A DNA stretch of 44,447 nt from an uncultured bacterium (GCA_905214865.1 CAJMNO010000021.1:1-44447); one strand, 5' to 3'. Positions 11,534-19,908 are shown, counted from the stretch's first letter. Notes: generated from the letters alone by a model not told the origin. Translations and numbers: made by a program.

Positions 11534-11589
11534 TAGTTGCGTTGTTGATTATTCGTCAACTGGGTTTAGCCGCTATGCACCCACCAACC

Positions 11590-11637
11590 GGGCAGCCAGA
11601 GCCCGATGTGAGTGCACATTTCGGGAGCTTCCCGCCA
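11590..11637. repeat. 48-nt palindrome, copy 10
   Basis: GGGCAGCCAGAGCCCGATGT, centre GAGTGCAC, ends CCCGCCA. Starts 104 bp after copy 9. Confidence 0.7.
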
Positions 11638-11843
11638 GTAGGTCAGCCGTCAGGGTTAGCCGTCCCACGCCCCACTTTTGGCGGGGAAGGAACTTCAAGA
11701 GCAAGATCGTAGGCCAGGAACAAATAAAGGGGTTGGCTGGCCAGGGGGTCGGTGGCCTGCCCCATTCTTTGCTGATTGGTGCCCTCCGTGGTAGATGTCT
11801 CTCGGGACGCAGAGGGCTGGGAATCAGGAAAAGCCGTCCGTCA

Positions 11844-11891
11844 GGCCGAAAAGTGCGTCCCGTGTGTACGCACGGTGAGAGTTATTGGGCA
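11844..11891. repeat. 48-nt palindrome, copy 11 (subtype 2, diverged)
   Basis: Same GCGTCCCGTGTGTAC core as copies 12 and 13; outer arms only partly paired. Confidence 0.5.
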
Positions 11892-11916
11892 GACCGATCG
11901 TTTTCAATGCCACGGA

Positions 11917-11964
11917 TGACAGAAAGCGTGTCCCGTGTGTACACACACCATGGAGTTTCTGGCG
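11917..11964. repeat. 48-nt palindrome, copy 12 (subtype 2)
   Basis: TGACAGAAAGCGTGTCCCGT, centre GTGTACAC, ends GAGTTTCTGGCG. Starts 73 bp after copy 11. Confidence 0.75.
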
Positions 11965-12020
11965 CCGGAGTCACCAGCCCTCGAGTCTTTCCAGTTGCAT
12001 GGGAGTTATTGACTAGGCAA

Positions 12021-12068
12021 TGCCAGAAAGCGCGTCCCGTGTGTACACACACCATGGAGTTTCTGGCA
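12021..12068. repeat. 48-nt palindrome, copy 13 (subtype 2)
   Basis: TGCCAGAAAGCGCGTCCCGT, centre GTGTACAC, ends GAGTTTCTGGCA. The arms differ from subtype 1 but still pair (CCAGAAA with TTTCTGG). Starts 104 bp after copy 12. Confidence 0.8.
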
Positions 12069-12320
12069 GAGGCTGACCCGACTGTCACCTTGGCTCTTCT
12101 GATGGGACGGATGTTTCCGGAATTGAGTCGACGGCACCTCTCGAGAGTCCCTGAAAGGTTGGCTGGATTTCTCGCATTTTTCAGACGATGCAGTTGGGAA
12201 TCTGAGAGGGGATGTTAATTTCAGTTACCCAACAATGCATAACTATGTATGCAGGGAGGAAACCACGTACGTAACGGTAAGGTTTCGAGCGATGGTTCAT
12301 CAACGTTATCTAGTAATCAA

Positions 12321-12375
12321 GGTTTGTATCGTATGACAGCCTTACGACCATACTAATGTGAAGCGATACGAAACC
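12321..12375. promoter_or_regulatory. Inverted repeat in cut control region
   Basis: GGTTTGTATCG (12321-12331) and CGATACGAAACC (12364-12375) are inverted copies with one bulged base and a 32-nt spacer. A second short dyad, GAAACGAAATGTTTC, lies at 12394-12408. Possible operator or leader structure; the protein is unknown. Confidence 0.4.
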
Positions 12376-12502
12376 ACAGGCTATCTACCAGCAGAAACGA
12401 AATGTTTCGGCGGGAGAAGCTGACGTCAGTACTCTCGCAACACTAAAGCTGAGTGGTTGTAGGAACGACTGTGCTGATAAAATGAATACAATGCCACAGC
12501 AT

Positions 12503-12531
12503 TTGTAACAAAATAGTGAGAATCCAATAAT
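12503..12531 (+). promoter_or_regulatory. Possible sigma-A-type promoter
   Basis: TTGTAA (12503-12508) and AATAAT (12526-12531) with a 17-bp spacer in AT-rich DNA upstream of the cut operon. Confidence 0.35.
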
Positions 12532-12590
12532 TCAAACATTCGAACCAAACGAAGATTTTCATAACATAACCGTCATACTGAGAATTATGT

Positions 12591-12620
12591 GAACGGTATC
12601 AATCTGACTGCGAACGGTAT
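12591..12620 (+). promoter_or_regulatory. Direct repeat GAACGGTAT, two helical turns apart
   Basis: GAACGGTAT occurs at 12591 and 12612, 21 bp apart, and AACGGTA again near 12268. The helical phasing is what tandem activator sites usually show. Confidence 0.35.
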
Positions 12621-12668
12621 TCCCCTGCCGTCGACCCCATGAATCTCGCCATTCGACTTGGAAGCCAC

Positions 12669-12699
12669 TCGACCTTCCACTACGGAAGCTTTGCATCAT
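12669..12699 (+). promoter_or_regulatory. Candidate MerR-type promoter of the cut operon
   Basis: A -35-like TCGACC (12669-12674) and a -10-like CATCAT (12694-12699) are separated by 19 bp. Between them sits a dyad, CTTCC-ACTAC-GGAAG (12674-12688). A 19-bp spacer carrying a dyad is the hallmark of promoters activated by MerR-family proteins, and the operon encodes one (28774-29631). It is 50 bp before the first gene. Confidence 0.45.
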
Positions 12700-12748
12700 G
12701 TCACGCGTGCGTAACAAATCGTGACGGTTTCTAGGGGAAGGTGATGGC

Positions 12749-13843
12749 ATGGAAGAGACGTCTGCGGTCTCGTCTGCCGGCAGCATCGCCGAGCAGAAGA
12801 AGAGGGAGCTCGATGCGAGCTTCTTCAAGAAGGGCATCCTCGTGGCCCTGTTCTCCAGCCTGATGTACGGCTTCTACACGGCATTCATCACGGCGGGTGA
12901 GAGCTCCCAGCTGTGGCTGGGGTGGATGAGCGCCATCAATCCCACGGCGTTCCTCGCGGTCTTCATCCTGCCCACCGTCGCCAGCGCGATCAACGACTCC
13001 TGCAGCGCCCTCTGGGCCCTGGGCATCACTGCCAAACAGGGTAAGCTCGGCGACTTCGGCCGCACGATCAACACCAAGCCCGGCATCATCCTCATCCTGA
13101 GCGCCCTCGTCGGCGGCCCCATCGCCACCGTCGCGTACATCATCGCCCTCTCCCAGGCGGGCACCATCGTGGTCCCCATCGCGGCACTCAACCCCGCGAT
13201 TGGCTCCATCCTCTCCCGCATCCTCTACAAGCAGGAGCTTGGCCCCCGTAAGATCGCCGGCATTGCGATCTGCGTCTTCGCCGGCCTCATGATTGGCTCC
13301 GCCAGCCTCACCGGCGACTCCTCCTCCAACATGGTCCTGGGCCTCGCGCTCGCATTCGTCGCCGCGCTTGGCTGGGGCGCCGAGGGCTGCATCGCCGGCT
13401 ATGCCTCCTGCATGATCGACACCCAGATCGGCATCACCATCCGCCAGTGCGTCTCGGGCATCGTCGAGCTTCTCGTCATCCTCCCCGTTCTCTCCCTCGT
13501 GGGCGGCGTCTCCCTGGGCGAGACCTTCGGCTACGTTGGCGCAGCAATCACCGACCTGCCCACCATCCTCTGCTTTATCGTCGCTGGCTTCTCGGCCTAC
13601 AAGTCGTTCGCCAGCTGGTACCGCGGCAACTCCATGTGCGGCACCGCCCTTGGCATGGCCTGCAACGGCACCTACACCTTCGTCGCGCCGCTGGTCACCT
13701 GGATCGTCGTCGGCCTGATCATGGGCGTCGACGGCTACGCGCTCGCGCCCATCGCATGGATTGCGGCTGTCGTGATGATCGTCGGCATCCTCGTGATCGC
13801 CGTCGACCCCAAGGAGCTCTTCGGAAAGAAGGAGGCGGCCTAA
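12749..13843 (+). CDS. DMT-superfamily membrane transporter of the cut locus
   Basis: Integral membrane protein of 364 residues with about ten hydrophobic segments, in two repeats of five, as in drug/metabolite (EamA-like) transporters. An N-terminal cytoplasmic tail rich in Glu/Lys precedes the first segment at about residue 30. The inner half carries GPIATVAYIIALSQAG and VPIAALNPAIGSILSRILYK, which resembles the EamA signature. First gene of the microcompartment operon and preceded by AAGGTG, so it probably imports choline or a related trimethylammonium compound; this is inference from position. No BetT- or OpuB-like choline transporter is present. Its TAA overlaps the next ATG by one base. 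Confidence 0.8.
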   Translation: MEETSAVSSAGSIAEQKKRELDASFFKKGILVALFSSLMYGFYTAFITAGESSQLWLGWMSAINPTAFLAVFILPTVASAINDSCSALWALGITAKQGKLGDFGRTINTKPGIILILSALVGGPIATVAYIIALSQAGTIVVPIAALNPAIGSILSRILYKQELGPRKIAGIAICVFAGLMIGSASLTGDSSSNMVLGLALAFVAALGWGAEGCIAGYASCMIDTQIGITIRQCVSGIVELLVILPVLSLVGGVSLGETFGYVGAAITDLPTILCFIVAGFSAYKSFASWYRGNSMCGTALGMACNGTYTFVAPLVTWIVVGLIMGVDGYALAPIAWIAAVVMIVGILVIAVDPKELFGKKEAA

Positions 13844-14106
13844 TGCGCCCGCTCAACTATGCGATGCTCAAGTACTTCACCACGGTTGACGAGGCCAGCG
13901 TGGACGACGTCATGGACGCCCTCAAGGGCGAGTACGCCGACTTCACCGCCTTCAAGCGCGACAAGATGCAGGAGGCGCTCATGACGGCCGAGAAGAACGG
14001 CCTCATCGGCGAGTCCCGCGTCGACCTGGACGACAACGGCGAGCTACGCGTGTTCTACACCGCGACTCCCGAGCAGCGCGACACGATCAATTCCTACATC
14101 AAGTAG
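13843..14106 (+). CDS. Small conserved-looking protein of the cut operon, unknown function
   Basis: 87 residues, starting within the stop codon of the transporter (TAATG), so translation is coupled. The sequence is soluble, acidic and mostly helical by eye: an N-terminal MLKYFTTVDEASVDDVMDAL, a central FKRDKMQEALMTAEKNGLIG and a C-terminal strand pair around ELRVFYTA. The pattern of a helical part, a second helix ending in NGLIGESRVD and then a beta hairpin resembles a winged-helix module, but no motif allows a firm call. Given its place, before the first shell genes, a role in regulation or assembly is possible. Confidence 0.75.
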   Translation: MRPLNYAMLKYFTTVDEASVDDVMDALKGEYADFTAFKRDKMQEALMTAEKNGLIGESRVDLDDNGELRVFYTATPEQRDTINSYIK

Positions 14107-14118
14107 AGGGGGTACGCC

Positions 14119-14418
14119 ATGCGCTACAAGGGTGAGGAGGCCATCGGCCTCATCGAGACCATCGGAATGGTCCCTGCGCTCTATGCGGCCGACGCCATGC
14201 TCAAGGCCGGCGACACCGAGCTGATCAGCTACGAGAACATCGGCTCCACGCTGGTCACGATCATCGTCAAGGGCGACGTCGCGGCCTGCGAGGCGGCTGT
14301 GAAGGCCGGTATGGAGGCCGCCTCCAGCATCGGGAAGCTCACGGCGCACAACGTCATGAAGCGCCCCGTGCCGCCGATCGGCGACGTCGTCTCCGTCCAC
14401 GACGTCGACTACAACTAG
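14119..14418 (+). CDS. BMC-H shell protein (PduA-like hexamer), first copy
   Basis: 99-residue single BMC-domain protein that forms hexameric tiles of the compartment shell. The fold signature is clear: EAIGLIETIGMVPALYAADA at the start, then LISYENIGSTLVTIIVKGDVAACEAAVKAG. It has a short C-terminal extension after the domain (RPVPPIGDVVSVHDVDYN). The pore loop residues are NIGST, unlike the VGGGL loop of the later shell genes, so its pore probably has different selectivity. GGGGG lies before the ATG; 12 bp separate it from the upstream gene and from the next shell gene. Confidence 0.93.
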   Translation: MRYKGEEAIGLIETIGMVPALYAADAMLKAGDTELISYENIGSTLVTIIVKGDVAACEAAVKAGMEAASSIGKLTAHNVMKRPVPPIGDVVSVHDVDYN

Positions 14419-14430
14419 GGAGGAGGAGCA

Positions 14431-14742
14431 ATGGCAAGCGAGGGCATGAACGCTCTGGGCGCCATCGAGACCTTTGGCCTCGTCTGGGTGCTCGAGGCAG
14501 GCGACGCCATGTGCAAGGCGGGCGACGTCGAGCTCATCGGCTACGAGAACACCGCCTCCGGCTACATCTCGATCCTGGTCCAGGGCGACGTCGCCGCGTG
14601 CAAGGCGGCTGTCGAGGCCGGCGTCAAGGCCGTCGAGGCCCTGGGCGCCGAGGTCTACAGCTCTGTCGTCATCCCCAGGCCGCATCCCAGCCTCAAGAAG
14701 ATCACCGACAAGTACACCGTCGAGAAGCTCCTTCCCTACTAA
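14431..14742 (+). CDS. BMC-H shell protein, second copy
   Basis: 103-residue BMC-domain shell protein. Signature: MNALGAIETFGLVWVLEAGD and ELIGYENTASGYISILVQGDVAACKAAVEAG. The presumed pore loop is NTASGY, again unlike the other shell proteins in the locus. A C-terminal tail of about 20 residues (ITDKYTVEKLLPY) goes beyond the core domain. GGAGGAG precedes the ATG by six bases. The gene is followed 11 bp later by the aldehyde dehydrogenase homologue. Confidence 0.93.
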   Translation: MASEGMNALGAIETFGLVWVLEAGDAMCKAGDVELIGYENTASGYISILVQGDVAACKAAVEAGVKAVEALGAEVYSSVVIPRPHPSLKKITDKYTVEKLLPY

Positions 14743-14753
14743 GGGGGTGTGGC

Positions 14754-16289
14754 ATGTCACTCATCGATAACGACCTTCTCTCCATACAGGAGGCGCGCAT
14801 CCTCCTGGAGCACGCGGCGGAGTCCGCCGAGGTCCTGGAGGGGCTGCCGAGCACGCTTGTCGACGATTTCCTGACCCACCTCCGCGAGGGGCTCCTTCCC
14901 AAGGCGCAGGAGTACGCCGAGGAGGCGTTCGCTGAGAGCGACTACTGCTCACCCGAGGACGAGGCCGGGCTCACCAAGTGGGTCGTGACGGACCTCCTCG
15001 ACGACGTCTGCTCGCAGACGCCGGTCCAGCGGATCGTGCACTCGCGCAAAGGGTCCGCCGAGGTCTGCCTCTCCAAGGGCGTCGTGGTCTCGCTCCTTCC
15101 CGACTGGCTTGCGGTACCGACCATGCTGAGCCAGCTCTTCATGGCCGTCCGCTCCAAGAGCCCCATCGTCTTCTCCGCCACGGCCCGCATCCACGGCACG
15201 TGCGAGAAGGTCATGGACGACGTGCTGAAGATCGCCGAGTTCTGCCACTACCCGACGGAGGCCATCGGCTTTCTCAGCATCTTCTGCCCGGAGGGGGAGG
15301 AGTGGGTCTGCTCCCAGCCCTGCGTGCGCGTGGTCATCGACTCGCGCGAGGATGCGGGTGTGCACCCCTTCGATGCGGCGGGCAGGGACGTGTACTACGC
15401 GACGCTGGGCAACAACCCGGTGTTCGTGGAGTCCACGGCGGATCTCGCCCTCTGCGCAGACGAGGTCGTGCTGGGGAAGTCCTACTGCTACGGCATGCTT
15501 CCCGGTGCCGAGCAGAGCGTGGTGGTCGAGAGGGCCGTGGATGCCAGCTTCCAGACGGAGCTCCGTCGGCGCGGGTGCCACTTCCTCTCCGACGAGGAGG
15601 CAGACCGCCTGGTCCACACGCTGTTCATGGACGACGGCCGCCCGTACCGCGAGCTCATCGGCAAGAGCGCCTTCGACCTGGCCCGCCGCGCTGACATCGT
15701 GGTGCCCGAGACCACCAAGGTGCTCGTGGTGGAGAAGCCCTACGTCAGCGACCGCAGCTTCTTCTCCAAGGCAAAGTACGGCCCGGTCCTCTCGTACTAC
15801 GTGGAGGACAGCTGGCGCACCGCCTGCGAGAAGTGCATCGAGCTGATCCTGAACAGCGGGCACGGCAACGCGCTCGCGATCTTCTCCAAGGACCCAGAGG
15901 TCGTGAGGCAGTTCATCCTCAAGAAGCCCGTGGGGAGGGTGCTCGTCAACGTGAGCACCGGCCTGGGCTGCATCGGCTGCCACAGCGACCTGCCCAAGAC
16001 GCTCACCGTCACCGGGTGGGACTGCGCCACCACCTCCGAGCTCGGCGTCACCTACGGTGACTTCGTGCGCAGGCGCCAGGTTGGCATAGGGGGCAGCGCC
16101 TCCGCCAGGGACCTCCTGGAGCGCGCGAGCTCGTGCGACCACACCCCGGTCGCGATCAAGGTTCACCTTCCCGACCCCAAGGCGGCCCGGGAGGGCTGGG
16201 ACGAGGGGTCCGAGAACGTTGGCAAGGAGCCGGGGGATTGGTTCTCCGGCGTGGTTGAGGCAATGAAGAACGATTCTGAAGAGGAGTGA
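14754..16289 (+). CDS. Degenerate aldehyde dehydrogenase homologue (probable pseudoenzyme)
   Basis: 511 residues, homologous to the acylating aldehyde dehydrogenase encoded at 24278-25948 in the same locus. It starts at the ATG 14754 after AAGGGGGTG. Two key features are lost. Where the active enzyme has TICASEQS with catalytic Cys252, this one has MLPGAEQS, with Pro250 in the Cys position. Where the active enzyme has the cofactor-loop ATGGPGMV, this one has DSREDAGV. The N-terminal helix LSIQEARILLEHAAESA resembles a compartment-targeting helix. The rest of the fold (for example SHGNAL-type and LGCGTW-equivalent segments) remains, so it is not simply decaying. A structural, scaffold or regulatory role is likely; enzymatic acyl-CoA formation is unlikely. 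Confidence 0.85.
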   Translation: MSLIDNDLLSIQEARILLEHAAESAEVLEGLPSTLVDDFLTHLREGLLPKAQEYAEEAFAESDYCSPEDEAGLTKWVVTDLLDDVCSQTPVQRIVHSRKGSAEVCLSKGVVVSLLPDWLAVPTMLSQLFMAVRSKSPIVFSATARIHGTCEKVMDDVLKIAEFCHYPTEAIGFLSIFCPEGEEWVCSQPCVRVVIDSREDAGVHPFDAAGRDVYYATLGNNPVFVESTADLALCADEVVLGKSYCYGMLPGAEQSVVVERAVDASFQTELRRRGCHFLSDEEADRLVHTLFMDDGRPYRELIGKSAFDLARRADIVVPETTKVLVVEKPYVSDRSFFSKAKYGPVLSYYVEDSWRTACEKCIELILNSGHGNALAIFSKDPEVVRQFILKKPVGRVLVNVSTGLGCIGCHSDLPKTLTVTGWDCATTSELGVTYGDFVRRRQVGIGGSASARDLLERASSCDHTPVAIKVHLPDPKAAREGWDEGSENVGKEPGDWFSGVVEAMKNDSEEE

Positions 16290-16291
16290 GA

Positions 16292-18835
16292 ATGGACATT
16301 AAGGAGTTTGCGAAGGAGCTGTCCGAGGCTACCAAGGACATGTCCGACGAGCAGCGCGCCACTGTCCGCAAGATGTTCGAGAAGGTGGCGGACCAGCTTG
16401 ACGCCCCCGCCCCCAGCACGCACGCGGCCGTGAGCGTTGACACCCCCTACGACGTGCCCGACGGCCCCACCGACCGCCAGGTTCGCCTGAAGGACAACTT
16501 CCTCAAGCAGGTCCCCAGCATCACCATGTACCGCGCCCGCGCGGTCACCGAGATCATGAAGGCCAACCCCGGCATGCCCAAGATCGAGCTGCGCGCCAAG
16601 GCCTTCCGTCACTGCTGTGAGACCGCGCCCCTCGTCATCCAGGATGACGAGCTGGTCGTGGGCGCCCCCTGCGGCGCACCCCGTGCCGGCGCCTTCTCGC
16701 CCGACCTCGCCTGGCGCTGGCTGCGCGACGAGCTCGACACCATCGGCGACCGTCCCCAGGACCCCTTCTACATCTCGGAGGAGGACAAGCAGTACTGCCG
16801 CGACGTCCTGTTCCCGTTCTGGGAGGGCAAGTCTCAGGACGAGATCTGCGAGGACCAGTACCGCGAGGCCGGCGTCTGGGAGCTCTCCGGCGAGTCCTTC
16901 GTCTCCGACTGCTCCTACCACGCCATGAGCGGTGGTGGCGACTCCAACCCCGGCTACGACGTGATCCTCATGCACAAGGGCATGCTCGACATCCAGCAGG
17001 AGGCCAAGGAGCACCTGGCACAGCTCGACTACGCCAACCCCGACGACCTGGACAAGATCTACTTCTACAAGAGCGTCATCGACACCACCGAGGGTGTCAT
17101 GATCTACTCCAAGCGCATGAGCGACCACGCCAAGGAGCTCGCCGCCAAGTGCGCCGACCCCAAGCGCAAGGCCGAGCTCGAGCAGATCGCCGACATCCTG
17201 GCCTACGTCCCGGCGCACAAGCCCCGCACCTTCTGGGAGGCCGTGCAGTCCGTCTTCACCATCGAGAGCCTGCTCCCGGTGGAGGAGAACCAGACCGGCA
17301 TGTCGCTGGGCCGCGTGGACCAGTACATGTACCCGTTCTACAAGGCTGACATCGAGGCCGGCCGCATCACCCCGTACCAGGCCTTCGACATCGCCGGCTG
17401 CATGCTCATCAAGATGAGCGAGATGATGTGGGTCACCTCCCGTGGCCAGTCCGAGTTCTTCGCCGGCTACCAGCCCTTCGTCAACATGACGCTGGGTGGC
17501 GTCACCCGCCAGGGCCACGACGCGACCAACGAGCTCACCTACCTGCTCATGGACGCCGTCCGCCACGTCAAGGTGTACCAGCCCTCCATCGCCTGCCGCA
17601 TCAACAACAAGTCCCCCGAGAAGTACATGCGCAAGATCGTCGACATCGTGCGCTCGGGCATGGGCTTCCCCGCGTGCCACTTCGACGACACGCACATCAA
17701 GATGATGCTCGCCAAGGGCGTCAGCGTTGAGGACGCTCGCGACTACTGCATGATGGGTTGCGTCGAGCCCCAGAAGTCCGGCCGCCTGTACCAGTGGACC
17801 TCTACGTCCTACACCCAGTGGCCCATCTGCATCGAGCTCACCCTCAACCACGGCGTGCCCCTGTGGTACGGCAAGCAGGTCACTCCCGACATGGGCGACC
17901 CCGAGCAGTACAAGACCTACGAGGAGTTTGACGCCGCGGTCAAGAAGACCATCTACTACGTCACCAAGTGGACCGACGTCGCGACCGTGATCTCGCAGCG
18001 CGTCGCCCGCGACGTGGCCCCCAAGCCCCTCATGTCCATCATGTACGAGGGCTGCATGGAGAGCGGCAAGGACGTCTCCGCCGGCGGCGCCATGTACAAC
18101 TACGGCCCCGGCGTCGTGTGGACGGGCCTCGCGACCTACGCCGACTCCATGGCCGCCATCAAGAAGCTCGTCTTCGACGACCACAAGTACACCCTCACCC
18201 AGCTTGCCGAGGGCCTCAAGGCCGACTTCGAGGGCTACGAGCAGATGCAGCAGGACTGCCTCAACGCCCCCAAGTACGGCAACGACGACGACTACGCCGA
18301 CAGCATCGCGGCCGACATCATCGACTACACCGAGCACATCCACCTGGACTTCAAGACGCTGTACTCGCACATGTCCACCGGCACGCTGTCCATCTCCAAC
18401 AACACGCCCTTCGGCGAGATGACCGGCGCCACCGCCAACGGCCGCAAGGCCTGGACGCCCCTCTCCGACGGCATCAGCCCCACCCAGGGCGCCGACCACA
18501 GGGGACCCACCGCCATCATCAAGTCCGTGTCCAAGCTGTCCAACGACTCCATGAACATCGGCATGGTCCACAACTTCAAGCTCATGAGCGGCCTGCTGGA
18601 CACCCCCGAGGGCGAGAACGGCCTCATCACGCTGCTGCGCACCGCATCGATGTTCGGCAACGGCGAGATGCAGTTCAACTACCTGGACAACAAGACCCTC
18701 ATCGACGCCCAGAAGCACCCCGAGAAGCACCGCGACCTGGTGGTCCGCGTCGCCGGCTACTCCGCGTTCTTCAACGAGCTGTGCAAGGACGTCCAGGACG
18801 AGATCATCAGCCGCACGATGCTGACCAAGTTCTAG
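16292..18835 (+). CDS. cutC: Choline trimethylamine-lyase (glycyl radical enzyme)
   Basis: Cleaves choline to trimethylamine and acetaldehyde inside the microcompartment, by a radical mechanism. The protein is 847 residues, the length of the short type I CutC without an N-terminal extension. Residues known from Desulfovibrio alaskensis CutC all occur at +1: Tyr209 and Asp217 (YHAMSGGGD), Phe396 (GYQPF), the thiyl Cys490 and base Glu492 (GCVEP), Thr503, Tyr507, and the radical-bearing Gly822 in RVAGYSAFF. This excludes pyruvate formate-lyase and the B12-independent diol dehydratases as the main activity. ATG 16292 is preferred over a GTG at 16286 because GAGGAG lies at proper distance. The activase follows after 67 bp. 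Confidence 0.96.
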   Translation: MDIKEFAKELSEATKDMSDEQRATVRKMFEKVADQLDAPAPSTHAAVSVDTPYDVPDGPTDRQVRLKDNFLKQVPSITMYRARAVTEIMKANPGMPKIELRAKAFRHCCETAPLVIQDDELVVGAPCGAPRAGAFSPDLAWRWLRDELDTIGDRPQDPFYISEEDKQYCRDVLFPFWEGKSQDEICEDQYREAGVWELSGESFVSDCSYHAMSGGGDSNPGYDVILMHKGMLDIQQEAKEHLAQLDYANPDDLDKIYFYKSVIDTTEGVMIYSKRMSDHAKELAAKCADPKRKAELEQIADILAYVPAHKPRTFWEAVQSVFTIESLLPVEENQTGMSLGRVDQYMYPFYKADIEAGRITPYQAFDIAGCMLIKMSEMMWVTSRGQSEFFAGYQPFVNMTLGGVTRQGHDATNELTYLLMDAVRHVKVYQPSIACRINNKSPEKYMRKIVDIVRSGMGFPACHFDDTHIKMMLAKGVSVEDARDYCMMGCVEPQKSGRLYQWTSTSYTQWPICIELTLNHGVPLWYGKQVTPDMGDPEQYKTYEEFDAAVKKTIYYVTKWTDVATVISQRVARDVAPKPLMSIMYEGCMESGKDVSAGGAMYNYGPGVVWTGLATYADSMAAIKKLVFDDHKYTLTQLAEGLKADFEGYEQMQQDCLNAPKYGNDDDYADSIAADIIDYTEHIHLDFKTLYSHMSTGTLSISNNTPFGEMTGATANGRKAWTPLSDGISPTQGADHRGPTAIIKSVSKLSNDSMNIGMVHNFKLMSGLLDTPEGENGLITLLRTASMFGNGEMQFNYLDNKTLIDAQKHPEKHRDLVVRVAGYSAFFNELCKDVQDEIISRTMLTKF

Positions 18836-18902
18836 TCACCGAGCAGGCAAGGCCATGGAGGAGCCGCACGTCGCGGCACGAAGGAAGAAGGGAGAGGTTG
18901 CT

Positions 18903-19847
18903 ATGAGCCATGAGCAGGGGAGCGTTGAGCGCAAGGCGCGCATCTTCAACCTTCAGAAGTACAACATGTACGACGGCCCCGGCGTGCGCTCCATGGCCTT
19001 CCTGAAGGGTTGCCCGCTGCGTTGCAAGTGGTGCTCCAACCCCGAGAGCCAGCAGCGTGGGCACGAGGTCATGTTCAAGAGTGCCAACTGCGTCAACTGC
19101 GGCGCATGCGTGGCCGTGTGCCCCGTTGGGGTGCACAAGATGGTGGACGGCAAGCACGTGGTCGACCACAACGTGCAGTGCATCGGCTGCAGGCAGTGCG
19201 AGCAGGCCTGCATGTACAGCGCCCTGCAGGTCATGGGTGACGACCGCTCGGTCGACGACATCGTGGAGTTCTTCGACGAGGACCGGGACTTCTATCGCAT
19301 GTCCGGGGGCGGCATCACGCTCTCCGGCGGCGAGGTCCTGGCCCAGCCCGAGGCCACCCTGTCGATCCTCATGGCCTCCAAGGCGCGCGGGTACCACACC
19401 GCAATCGAGACCTGCGGGTACGCGCCCACCGAGACGATCATGAAGGTGGCCCAGTACGTGGACCTCTTCCTGTTCGACATCAAGCAAATGGACCCCGTCA
19501 AGCACAAGTACTGGACGGGCGTCAACAACGAGCAGATCCTCTCCAACGTGAGGGACCTCCTCGAGAACGGCTACAACGTGCGAGTCAGGATGCCCCTGCT
19601 CAAGGGGGTCAACGACTCCAAGGAGGAGATCGACGCCGTCATCGCGTTCTTCAAGCCCTACCGCTATCAGAAGAACTTCGACGGCGTGGACCTTCTCCCG
19701 TACCACAAGCTGGGCGTCGGCAAGTACGCGTCGCTCGGCAGGGACTACGAGATCAAGGACGACCCGTCGCTCTCCGAGGACGACCTCAACCGCGTCGAGG
19801 GCTGGATCAAGGACGCGGACTTCAAGGTCAACCTCGTCAGGCACTAG
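18903..19847 (+). CDS. cutD: Choline TMA-lyase activating enzyme (radical SAM)
   Basis: Uses S-adenosylmethionine to generate the glycyl radical on CutC Gly822. 314 residues. Radical-SAM cluster Cys37, Cys41, Cys44 (GCPLRCKWCSNPE), followed by two ferredoxin-like clusters (CVNCGACVAVC and CIGCRQCEQAC), the arrangement of glycyl-radical activases of the PflA-like group with an insert. GGGITLSGGE is the SAM-binding segment. The frame is open from an ATG at 18855, but the ATG at 18903 has GGGAGAGG at good spacing and starts just before the conserved IFNLQKYNMYDGPGVR. Confidence 0.95.
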   Translation: MSHEQGSVERKARIFNLQKYNMYDGPGVRSMAFLKGCPLRCKWCSNPESQQRGHEVMFKSANCVNCGACVAVCPVGVHKMVDGKHVVDHNVQCIGCRQCEQACMYSALQVMGDDRSVDDIVEFFDEDRDFYRMSGGGITLSGGEVLAQPEATLSILMASKARGYHTAIETCGYAPTETIMKVAQYVDLFLFDIKQMDPVKHKYWTGVNNEQILSNVRDLLENGYNVRVRMPLLKGVNDSKEEIDAVIAFFKPYRYQKNFDGVDLLPYHKLGVGKYASLGRDYEIKDDPSLSEDDLNRVEGWIKDADFKVNLVRH

Positions 19848-19908
19848 CGGCGGGAAGCGAGAGACGCCCCGCCAATCCGGGGCAAGGGAAACCAGAGGGG
19901 AGGAAGGC

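Larger units (their letters stand above)
10930..12748. other. Gene-free stretch: palindrome array and cut control region
   Basis: 1.8 kb without a convincing coding frame. From 11023 to 12068 it carries at least eight 48-nt palindromes plus a half copy and one doubtful copy. From about 12210 to 12660 base composition changes sharply to AT-rich, unlike the rest of the window. That part holds inverted and direct repeats and promoter-like sequences listed separately, and is taken as the control region of the choline microcompartment operon. Confidence 0.65.

Noticed and set aside
11407..12218. Open frames of 101 and 161 codons across the palindrome array
   Set aside because: They translate the repeats themselves (recurring VCTH, YEYTH strings) and have no start signals.
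16163..18730. 855-codon minus-strand frame opposite cutC (and similar ones opposite nrdD and the gldA gene)
   Set aside because: Same GC3 mirror effect; no ribosome site, no recognisable motif, and the opposite strand encodes a conserved enzyme.
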